Below are positions 47,696 through 57,443 of a DNA stretch of 64,000 nucleotides, piece by piece (the stretch's first letter is position 1; each line of letters opens with the position of its first letter). This DNA is from Rhynchonema sp. JSB1_4. Its lineage: Eukaryota; Nematoda; Chromadorea; Monhysterida; Xyalidae. A model generated the notes under the pieces. That model saw only the letters and a program-made list of their open reading frames with translations, made no database searches and had not been told where the DNA came from. The stretch spans positions 1-64,000 of the forward strand of contig JASAMV010009015.1 in assembly GCA_030248065.1 (NCBI GenBank). The letters are read 5' to 3'. The translations under genes and the position numbers were made by a program.

Positions 47696-49769
47696 ATGCA
47701 GTATTGGTTTACGTGTTCACTAATTCTTTCGATATTACTGAATTGCACGACGGTAGTGGTTTGTCTGCAATGCTTGGTGGGCAGACACGCGTCTGGTGGA
47801 AAGAAGGGACCATGGAGAAGGGATCCAGACTGGTTAGTTGATACCGGGATTAGGGCTTATGGTACTGTCGTCAACTTAGATCGCCAACTCCATGCATAAT
47901 TCCTCGTGCTTAGTTAGGGATGCCAGACGACTTGAGTTGACGACTGTTCAGCCGGAATTAGTGGTCGGAAAGCTGTTTTCGTTTGTTTCGAAGGCAGAAT
48001 GTGGTCAGAAGTCCATATGATATACTACATATGTGCACCATGACCGGGATAACGTAATCTTTGCATAAGTTGGTCAAAGAACGTATAGTAACATCAAGCA
48101 ATATGCTCTGTAGAAATGTCACGTGACCAAGCGGCAACACCGAGGCAATAACCAAGTTTGATATTGAGCCAAAGTCGCCTCCATACTTAAATTAAGAGTG
48201 ACAAACTCTGATTTCCCATCGCAACCCCATCTTTTGCAGGTCCAACAACCAGCACTACTGCCACACGTCTGGCGTCTGTTTGACAGAGTTCTTCACGCAA
48301 AGGTACTATTTCTACGACACTCAGCACGACAAGGTCGACACCCGTATTCTCTCGCGTGCCGCATACCAATTGTGTTGTGATGAGGATGAGACCGATTACG
48401 TAAATCGTGCGTCGTTACAGATCCTTTTCGTACTTTTCCCTTTTTCTTTTAATTTTGTGCCTGACTGAAAATGCGTTCGATACCGACTAAAAATTACATA
48501 TGGTTCTCATGTTTTCGCCAGTGAAAAAATAGACGCGCAGTTGTGCATCACAAAAGAAGCACGTCCCTCCGGATCGAGGTCATCATTTCGATGTTACACA
48601 TCTGGCTGAACGAAAACTGGGTGCGGCAGCTTTATGCGAAGGTACCGTGCACTGCAAGCCAGTGATAAAGTCTGAAGTTCGGCTTGAACTTTGTTCTCGT
48701 CCAAATAACACGGCCTGTGGAATGAAAGAAAAACAGGAGACAAAAATGAGCAATGAGCCAGCAAACGTCGGTGTCATTATCTGAAATTCAGCGTGCTGGT
48801 GAACTTGGTGCTGCTTGTGATGTGCTCCCATTGGTCAATTATTAGATTGTGTTGGCTACGTTTTTCAACTATGTAATTGCAGACTTCAACGCATTGCCCA
48901 GATTGACAAGCAGCAACAATCGTCGACAGAACAATGGTACATTCTGCAAAATGGCAAACTTGCGCAAACGACGACGGAAACATGACGGTGAGCATATTGA
49001 CGGGTTATGGTATTTGAATCATGATTGTCAGGTAATGTTTCAGAGCTGACTATTTCAGGCATTCTGACGGTCCATTGCGAGGTGAACAACCGGACCAATC
49101 AGGTGCACAAAAAGGTGAAGTACGTTTGCGAGACCGAAATATGTGAAGTTACACGCAAGTACAACGGCACTTGGTTCTATTTGTGGGACCGATTAGTCAA
49201 CGGTGAGTTTCGGTCAGAATATTAGTACCGTGCGATGCACGTGTCCGAAATACAAGGCCATTCTCGGCAAAAACCGTCATATTTTATGCGTATGAAATGT
49301 CGGAGATTGGGGATTTACCTCGCACTTTTACATTTGCTGACGAAACATCAACTAGATAGATTGGCGGACGGGCAATTGAGCAAAGCACATTTGAGCAAAA
49401 CCACTTTGAGCAAGTGAAAAAGAGCAGAGGCCATAAGAGCAGAACCTAAAACGAATAGGCCAAGGCCTAAGCCTAAGCCAATGGAGCAAAATGAGATCTG
49501 CTCTTTTGTCTCTGCCCTTTTTTCACTTGCTCAAAGTGGCCTTGCCCAAATGTGCTTTGCTCAATTGCCCGGCCACCGATAGATTATCTTCAGCACAAGT
49601 TGCAGGTTTCTGGCGTCACTGTGGCTTTGAGGACGCACAGATGCGACACAAAGTCACACGCGAGCACCAGCACCGTATGATGTACAACAGTTACTATGCT
49701 TATGATGTCTATGGGCATACACCGCAAGCGAAACCGTCGCCTTTCTGGCTCAAGTTCAGACATTCGTAA
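47696..49769 (+). CDS. secreted cysteine-containing protein, orphan
   Basis: Six exons keep phase and give 316 codons plus stop: 47,696-47,832; 48,240-48,410; 48,541-48,770; 48,883-48,987; 49,059-49,202; 49,606-49,769. The start MQYWFTCSLILSILLNC is a signal peptide. Cysteines are spread as CLQC, YCHTSGVC, LCCDEDE, LCEGTVHC, LCSRPNNTACG, FCKM, VHCEV, VCETEIC and WRHCG, suggesting an extracellular disulphide-linked fold. Asn-linked sites occur (NNRTN, YNGTW). A basic RKRRRKHD stretch in exon 4 may be a protease site. The C-terminus is Tyr/His-rich (HRMMYNSYYAYDVYGH). I recognise no family. Exon 4 has a competing open frame that ends at a stop before the donor. A MITE with an 8-bp duplication lies in intron 5. 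Confidence 0.55.
47830..47975. mobile_element. small foldback MITE in intron 1 of the Cys-rich gene
   Basis: GTCGTCAACTTAGATCGCC is related to the inverted GGCGATCCAAGTTGACGAC near 20,584. A partner arm GACTTGAGTTGACGAC lies at 47,928-47,945. Confidence 0.45.
49035..49076 (+). promoter_or_regulatory. candidate Ruby-type motif in an intron
   Basis: ATGTTTCA at 49,035-49,042 in intron 4 of the Cys-rich gene, with CATT ending 34 bases later in the next exon. Confidence 0.22.
49363..49577. mobile_element. 215-bp foldback MITE with 8-bp duplication
   Basis: GGCGGACGGGCAATTGAGC opens and GCTCAATTGCCCGGCCACC closes. The perfect duplication GATAGATT lies at 49,355-49,362 and 49,578-49,585. It sits in intron 5 of the Cys-rich gene. 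An 8-bp duplication fits hAT-type integration. Confidence 0.85.
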
Positions 49770-49904
49770 TATGTAAATTTATTCATGCACGTTTTTGGTC
49801 ACGAAAGCCAATCTAGAACACTAGTGCCACCTGCAGTTTGATGGCACATTTCACACAGACACAAAAGCCATGCCTTCAGCAGTACTGTATTTTGTGAGGG
49901 AATC

Positions 49905-50285
49905 AGTGTGGTATAATCCAACCACGTGCTCATGAGCGACTCTTTTTAGAGCTTGCTTGGCCAGATTAAGAAATGCGCCGGTTACATGTGTTTTCGCAAA
50001 CAACAAAGAGAATGGGCCGAGAGAGATGATGACAAGGCCCAGCTGGCTGACCTCAATTTGTTGCGTGCTTACGCGAACAGCAGCGTCGTTCAACACACAA
50101 ATATTTTGGGAGTCAAAAGGGAATTTACCCACCGAGGTGGAGAGCGTGTTTTTAAAAAACACACGCGTTTCTCTTTCTTTCATTTCCGACATACGTGGAA
50201 CCGGAACATTATTGGACCTGTTCAAGTCACCTTCAAAATAAGTCGTCTCATGAGTTCGTGGTTGGACTACACGGCGCAAAGATGA
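49905..50285. mobile_element. foldback element downstream of the Cys-rich gene
   Basis: TCCAACCACGTGCTCATGAG near 49,917 pairs with CTCATGAGTTCGTGGTTGGA near 50,250. Its long ORFs on both strands are therefore not taken as genes. The segment 50,026-50,090 resembles the spacer at 27,258-27,320. The right arm (CATTTCCGACATACGTGGAAC) resembles 22,865-22,890. Confidence 0.65.
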
Positions 50286-50658
50286 AAAAATAGGAACCAA
50301 ACCACGTAATACCAATCCGAACCGCGTAAGACCAATGTGCAACAAAGCACGAGGGCACGAATGTTCTGGCTCATAGTGATGTCGTCAAATCACATGTGCT
50401 GTTTCTCGCGCTCATTTGGGGCTCATGTATTATTGCTTGATTTGACGAAAAGATTGACGTCATGGTTTGACGACAAAACTATGAGCCAATGTTCTGCATT
50501 GTTTCTTGCATTAGACTAGAATTTTTGCCAGCCTGTAGCAACAATCAGTTTTATTGTTCTCAACTTTGCGATAACAAACAGACAGAGTACATACTGGATA
50601 GACAGCAGTTACCGTAACAATTGGGTGTGAATGACCCACCAAGCAAAACAGTCCAATC

Positions 50659-50814
50659 TTACAACTTCAACTTAGTGCGTCGCCAATGCCTACGTTTCGA
50701 GTTGTACCGAATCTTGTTGCCAGTCTTCATGCGCACCCATTGCGGCACCGGTCGATTCTGTTTTTGTTTCTTCGCCAACTTGCGTTTCACGCGGAACGTC
50801 TTGTGCGCGCCCAT
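50659..50814 (-). CDS. rpl-39: 60S ribosomal protein eL39
   Basis: A single 51-codon exon encodes a complete, very basic protein beginning [19 protein letters not shown] and ending [10 protein letters not shown], with [19 protein letters not shown] between. Length and sequence match the eukaryotic eL39 family, a subunit of the large ribosomal subunit that lines part of the exit tunnel. The start was placed at the conserved MxAHKTF, although an in-frame ATG lies 13 codons upstream. The reading frame has no intron, whereas many animal eL39 genes split just after the start codon. A retrocopy is possible, but there is no poly-A tail downstream (the 3' side before 50,659 is ordinary), and the coding sequence is intact. 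Confidence 0.93.
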   Translation of the reverse strand: MGAHKTFRVKRKLAKKQKQNRPVPQWVRMKTGNKIRYNSKRRHWRRTKLKL

Positions 50815-51797
50815 CGTTGCAGCATCGATCACGAGATTTTCCTTAATTTGCAAAGGAACTTGATCCGCATAACTGAAGTAACTTTTTTACACCGAAGGTA
50901 GATTTCAGGCACCATATGCTGATTGGGTACCGAGACCCGTGAATGACTCAATAATTTATGTCACCCAAGGGCTATTGATAGTTTATTCTAGTTTATTCGC
51001 GTAGACTTTTGCACATTTAAATAAAATATATAAAGTGCACTGCATAATATCACCATGACCGTTTTGCTTTATAATTTAGAGTAACTGTGATCAGATCAAA
51101 ATGCGGTGTACTTCAGGTGTCACGAGCAACAGAGCTTACAATGACGAGAGATTGAACCGACGAAATACATTAGGTAGATTCACTCACATTTATGCAGACG
51201 GGCAAATTGAACGGAAGGCCTCAATCGGCCGAAAACGAAGAAACACGATATTCATCAAGGTGCACAGATATTCATTGTTTAGCTTTTAAGCATGACAGAG
51301 GTTGGGCGGCTGTAAAGCACAATAGAACAACTTCAACAGAAAATTAGGCAAAATAACAATCATACGTATTTCACTGTTTGCAGCTGCAGAGTGACGAGGA
51401 CAGGACATACATAACGTGCAAATGTTGCACAACAAAGAAAGCAGAAAAGATCTCATTGTGATAAAGCAAAATAAACACAAAATATGACACAAATTACTTG
51501 ACATTGTATTACGTTCCTGCCAAGACTAGACGATTATCGATAAACAGTTGTCTCCGAAATCGTTGCAGTGCAAAAATTTTCTAGACTAGCGTTGAGTTGC
51601 TTGCAATCAAATAAAGCTGCAAAAATTTTTGGCATTCTCAGTGTGATGCTGTGATCAACAATTCATATGCGTAGACATCACATAGGACATAGGAGTCAAA
51701 CAAGCACAAAATTAACCGGTTTTAACATGAATTAAAGTTGCCAAGATTGTCAAGATATAAAAGAGCATTTACAGGCTCCCACACTTACTACACCATA
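50815..51797. other. gene-free interval upstream of eL39
   Basis: Probably holds the eL39 promoter. No foldback or recognised ORF is seen. Bases 51,300-51,500 are A-rich on the plus strand. Confidence 0.4.
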
Positions 51798-51975
51798 AGG
51801 CCGCCCTCAGAAAAACGCGAAAAGCGAAAAGTTTTTCAGCGTAGTCATCATCCACAGCGCACGCCAAACAGCCTCTGAAACATTTTGTTTGAGCATCACT
51901 GTGGTTTAGGCCCGTGGTTAAGGAGTTGCTGTTGTGCTGAACTTTTCGCTTTTCGCTTTTGTCTGAGTGCGGCCT
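51798..51975. mobile_element. foldback MITE just downstream of the CX-module gene
   Basis: AGGCCGCCCTCAGAAAAACG and the CGCGAAAAGCGAAAAG arm pair with complements ending GTGCGGCCT. The loop contains TGAAACAT (51,876-51,883). It lies within about 20 bp of the stop codon, so it should be in the 3' UTR or terminator zone. Confidence 0.85.
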
Positions 51976-51993
51976 AAACCTTCGGTAACAATA

Positions 51994-54900
51994 TTATTGA
52001 GGAGGATAATAGGCATAAGTAGGTGGTTGAGCTGGGTAAGTGTCGGGCACAACGGGATACGTTGGCTGCGACGGGTAGGGCGGGGGCTCGGACGGGGCAG
52101 ATGCTTCTGAAAAGAAAACGCGTATAAACGACCAGCATGACCAAGTTTGCAAATTGTAACTCAGTAAATTCCAAATTGTAATTGATGGATTGAAATCGGA
52201 CAATGGTGAGTGAAAACAAAATAGTTTATTGGAGGCCTGCTGTGGCCCAAAGTTGTTTGTCACGAAACACCGAGAAAGTTTACCTACAGATGGCTGGATG
52301 GAGTAAGCCGACTTGACGACACCGACAGTCTAAGCGTACGCTGAAATTATTACTTTCGGTCTCGGATGGTTAAAGGGTCTCCGCCATATATATGCGACCG
52401 AAACCAATCTCAATGAGACTTGGCACCGTAAGTGGGCTTGGTCCAAAACGCTCACGGCCAAGAAAATTTTTTCCCATATCAGCTCCCTGTCTGAGCCAGG
52501 AGGGCTAAAAGGTAAAAAATTTTGACCCTACCTCAGCACCTTAAAATTAAAATATCGATCTGTTCCGCATATTCTTTGTATGCAGTTTGTTCACAAATTT
52601 TTCATAAACGCCTTGTGTCTAATTTAGAACCATATTCACTTTTTTGGCACTACCACAGCTCGCGCTATTTTGCCAAAACCACGGAAATTTTCGAAAAAAA
52701 ATTTTCCGTTGTATTTTCCGGTCACATAGAAAGCACACAGAGTTTTTATATAAAGTAGGCAAGAAAGCCCGTATATCATGCTATTCAGGCGATCAATGAC
52801 TAATTTTCCACCGCTGATAAGTTTCGACAAAAGCTCGCTCAACTGTGGTGAACCTCAACTTTTTTGCCATTTTCTGTGGATCCCAAGCACACTTCTATCT
52901 CATATTTTCCTATATTAGTAACAATGTACCGAGGTGATATATGGCACGCTAGATAGTAAAAATATAATTGTTGTTAATTATGTGAAAATCTAGGTTGGTC
53001 CAGCTGCATCCTTGGAGGTACGAGCAATAAATGAGTTTTACACAAAATTCATAATTTTAGCAAATTTTCGCTTCCGTCATATTTTTAGCCTACCTACATT
53101 TGTGACGGATTTGTGGCCTTTGCTGTCCGATGAAGCCCCAACGTTGTTGTTTATCGATCAAAACCCAAAATTCTAGTTCTAACGTATCCTGAGAAAAATC
53201 ATGTCAAGTGAAGGCACCGCAGACGCTGGTCCTGTTGTAAGCCCGGTTGTAGTTCCAAGTCCAACGCATGGACCTCAATTAACACGATTTTTCTCAAGAT
53301 ACTTTAGAGCTACAATTTTGAATTTTGATCGATAAACAACAATAACGTTTGGGCTTCATCGGACAGCAAAAGCCACAATTCCTACCCAACTGTAGATAGG
53401 CTAAAAATATGACGGAAGTGAAAATTTGCTAAAATTATGAATTTTGTGTAAAATTCATTTATTGCTCGTACCTCCAAGGATGCAGCTGGACCAACCTAGA
53501 TTTGCACATAATTAACAACAATTATATTTTTACTATCTAGCGTGCCATATATCACCTCGGTACATTGTTACTAAAATAGGAAAATATGAGATAGAAGTGT
53601 GCTTCGGATCCACAGAAAATGGCAAAAAAGTTGGGGTTCACCACAGTTGAGCGAGCTTCTGTCGAAACTTATCAGCGGTGGAAAATTAGTCATTGATCGC
53701 CTGAATAGCATGATATACGGGCTTTCTTGCCTACTTTATATAAAAACTCTGTGTGCTTTCTATGTGACCGGAAAATACAACGGAAAATTTTTTTTTCGAA
53801 AATTTCCGTGGTTTTGGCAAAATAGCGCGAGCTGTGGTAGTGCCAAAAAAGTGAATATGGTTCTGAATTAGACCCAAGGCGTTTATGAAAAATTTGTGAA
53901 CAAACTGCACACAAAGAATATGCGAAACAGATCGATATTTTAATTTCAAGGTGCTGAGGTAGGGTCAAAATTTTTTACCTTTTAGCCCTCCTGGCTCAGA
54001 CAGGGAGCTGATATGGGGAAAAATTTTCTTGGCCGTGAGTGTTTTGGACAAAGCCCACTTACGGTGCCAAGTTTCATTGAGATTGGTTTCGGTCGCGTAT
54101 ATATGGCGGAGCCCCTTTAAAGAACAAGTTTCGGATCGAAAACCATAGAATTTGAAAACCTCAACCGACAGTACATCTTGGTAATTTAGGTACCTCCTGT
54201 ACACACACATTGTCTAACGCACTTCTGGTGCGTGACACCAACTTGACGGCGTACCTTGACTTCGCAGCTGTTAGTCTGCTTACGATTTACCATAGATCAA
54301 TGACAATTCATTCAGCTATGACATCACGCAGCGCATGTGTTTTCAAAACTCTCGCTCGTTGCCACAGAATCTGATTTTTGACAATGAAACAAGAGCCATT
54401 GTTGACCAACGTTGTCCGGCGCTGTAGGCCACTTGGTCAAATCCATCGTCCCCACCACCTCGTTTGTCTTCGCCCAGCACACAGTCCAATGTTTTGCGGA
54501 AAAATTTGTAGAGCACGAAGAATATGCCACAGCAGCAACAGCCGAGCACTGCCAGGAAACTGAAATGGGAAAGGGCACGATTTCGGAAGTGTGTTTGTGG
54601 GTGCTTAGCACATTACAGGCAAAATCGAATGTAAAAAATAGTGAACTACACGGTTGCAGTGTTAGAAAAACTAAAAAAAGCGGCTAAATATTCCGTTTGG
54701 CACACGCGGGTGCGATTGTACAAGCACAAGAATCAAAACAGACCCAATCAAAATGAGACAACAAACCATTGCAACATACCAAATTAACACAGAGTGACTA
54801 TCACAGCGGTTGAGCAGACGAACGAGCGCACATAGAGAGAAGGCCACCACCAATCAATCAATCACGACAACAAGTTTAGCCAGATAATGACAGCAGTGGG

Positions 54901-57443
54901 ACTAAAATTATTCAAAGGTAAATCATAAAATCAAGCGCATGCAATGCGAAGGTGCTGTGATTTGCACGCAAATCAAACAACTGTGCCGTCAAATTGCTGG
55001 GTTCTCCTCCTTTCTACGCTTTGCAAAAAAGGAGAGAATAGTGAGAGCCAATAATTTGACGAAAGTCATACCGTGTGAGAGTGGGATCATTCAAAACCAC
55101 AAGCAAAACGTGACGGAAATGCCAATCGCAGACTTACACTAATACGGTTGTGAGGCCAACGCCAAACATACGACGTCCGTGACCGTAGCCATATCCCCCT
55201 CCGCCGTAACCGCCCGTGCCGCCGCCGTAACTGAAAATCTCCTTGGCATAATTCATGAGAAACTAGAAAAATCGGAATCCTACTGCGTAACTCACGGGCA
55301 GCACTCCATTCCACAGCAGTATTGACCTGGTCCACAATGGAAGTACATCATGGTGACGCGTCTCTGTCCATCCGGGTAATACCACGGTTGGTCCATGCCC
55401 ATGCCTCCACCGCCTCCCATGTTGTATTGACATTGTTGACCACCCATGCCGTACTGCAAATATTTTGTATCCTGTGCTCTTCAAAAACTATCATGAAAAC
55501 ACGGGCTGTTTGAAAACAAAACGTCGTAGCGAAGCACATAACATGAAACGGGGAATGACTTGAGAAAGTCGAATAAAAACAGTGTCAATGCAACGCCACT
55601 TACATTTCCGTAGCGATTGTACATGTCCCTGTCATAATAGTATCGCATGTTGTTCCACATCATATAGTTCATTCCAGCTTTCAGAATTGCTTTGCCAGCC
55701 TGTAAAATAAACAACTGCGTTATACGAGCAAACAGCAAAATACACAGTGAAATAAAAAAATCGGATCAACCTTGTAAGTGAGATACCCGGCAGCAGCACC
55801 CGCCAATCCTGCCTTCACCTTGTTGCTTCTCAATAACGACCCGATGCCCGATCCTTTGCTGTATTTGTTGCTGAAAAGAAAACAGTCATCATTCATATGT
55901 GCCTTAAATACAGGCGTCGCCCTGAAAGAACGAGTGCAATTACTGCAGCAAAAAACATAAAGCGTGAAACTGTTTCATTGTTGTGGTGTTAATCAAATTG
56001 CTGTCCGTATAATTCAGAAGCGCTGATGAAAGAATCAATGTATAGCTAGTTGGTCGATCGAATCAAATTCTCCAACAATCCAGGTTAATAGCACAAGCAA
56101 TGTTGCGCGAACCTGCCGTGCATCATGGTGTTCTTCTGTACATAGGACGATTTCTGTCTTGGAGTCCATGAGGAGGCAGAGCCACGTTGATTCGACCCAC
56201 CCCAATTGCTGCCCGTTCCAGTGTTGCGATTGGTGTTGCTGCCAGTGCCACGGTTGGTGTTGGAAGAACCACCCCAGCCTGTGTTGCGGTTGTTCGAACC
56301 TGAAATCGATGCAACAATAATTAGTTTGTTAATCGGGAAGTGCACCCGGCCGAAGCCCAAAAATTGTTTCACAAGATGCCCTGGTTCGATTCTCTTTTTG
56401 TAATCTTTGAAAAGTGAACCCATCTCCCTTCCTGCCTGGAGGCAGGGGCTCGTTGTGACCATCTCATAATGTCTGCTTTTAATTAATTATACTGTAGCTG
56501 CGCACGGAAAGTAACCGAAATCAAAACCGAGTCACCCTTGTTGTTGCGATGGAATTCCTTCCGTGAAAACAACCGGGTCTGTTTTCTGAACCGAAGATAA
56601 ACTTCCGAAAAAACAGCAAAATTTTGTCCAATTTTTCACCAGAAATGACGCTTTTTACTACTGGTGTCGTTGGGGGGGGAAGGGGGTTACCCCCCTAGTA
56701 TCTGGTATCTTGATTTTTTCACCCAGGGGTATCCAGTATCCTGACTTTTTGTCCAGAGGTATCCTACCCTAAAATTTTCCCGAAAACCGTAAAAATCGCC
56801 AATTTTTACCTCTAAAATGCTCAAAATCGCTTGCTGGCGCAAGCATAACCCCAAAAATGACCATTTTTTGCGCTTCCAACACCAATTTTGTTCAATTTTC
56901 CTCTAAAAAATTGACCTTTTTTTTAACAACCCCCTGGGTATCCCAGAATTTTTTATTTTGGGAGGCAACCCCCCTTGGTATCCGAGATTTTTCATTTCAA
57001 TATGGAAGTTTATCAATGACGAAGTGCCACCTGTAGTGTAATCCTACCAACCCAATACCAGAACCCATACTGGGTGGGAACCTAAGTGGTACTGGTTCAG
57101 CATTGGGTATTGGGCATTGGTCCGCGCCTGGTATAATTACTGGGTCTAATTTTGGTATTGCGTATTGGTCCATGCCTGGTAATTAGTATTGCGTTTCAGA
57201 GCTGGTATCGTGCCCATACCTAGCCACTACACCGGCTCCATGCATGCCCTCCTCCTACGACGCCACTGCAAACCAACCAGTCCTGCTTCTCGACCTCGAT
57301 CCACTGGTTCCCCGTCCCCTGCTGCCCCCTCCACTGCGTCCACCACCACCACGACCACCGCCACGTCCACCGTCGATCTCCACAAATTGCAGTGAAAAGA
57401 CGAGCGTGACGATCAGCCAGACAAACAGCTTGTGCAGTTTCAT
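51994..57443 (-). CDS. CX-module membrane protein with Gly/Asn-rich prion-like N-terminus
   Basis: Eight exons keep phase and give 337 codons plus stop: 57,278-57,443; 56,113-56,299; 55,771-55,870; 55,604-55,699; 55,296-55,453; 55,138-55,230; 54,459-54,559; 51,994-52,106. In order: signal peptide (MKLHKLFVWLIVTLVF), a Gly/Arg/Ser-rich and Asn/Thr/Gly-repeat region (RNTGWGG, NRGTGSN), an Ala/Gly segment (AGLAGAAAGYL), an Asn/Tyr/Met-rich segment (MNYMMWNNMRYYYDRDMY), the CX module ending YFHCGPGQYCCGMECC, a Gly/Tyr tract, one membrane helix (FLAVLGCCCCGIFFVLY) and a Pro/Tyr-rich tail with PPPY and PPTY motifs. CX modules are a nematode Cys domain of unknown function. The tail could bind WW-domain proteins. 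Intron 7 contains a 1.74-kb palindrome and intron 1 a hAT MITE. Confidence 0.82.
52374..54116. mobile_element. 1.74-kb TTAA-flanked palindromic element in CX-gene intron 7
   Basis: Arms of about 830 bp run from AGGGTCTCCGCCATATATAT to its complement, meeting around 53,245 with a short unpaired spacer (about 53,200-53,290). TTAA lies at 52,370-52,373 and 54,117-54,120. Matching ORFs on opposite strands (52,522 and 53,731) are the two arms of the same sequence. This is a different family from the 1.07-kb TTAA palindrome but has the same target. Confidence 0.85.
56659..57020. mobile_element. hAT-like MITE in CX-gene intron 1
   Basis: ACTGGTGTCGTTGGGGGG opens an element of about 360 bp with the GGGTTACCCCCCTAGTATC and CGCTTGCTGGCGCAAGC blocks seen in inverted orientation near 61,140-61,290. 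Its right end is not sharply defined. Confidence 0.65.

Noticed and set aside
49851..50345. 164-codon minus ORF and its plus-strand partner
   Set aside because: It covers a foldback element with complementary ends.
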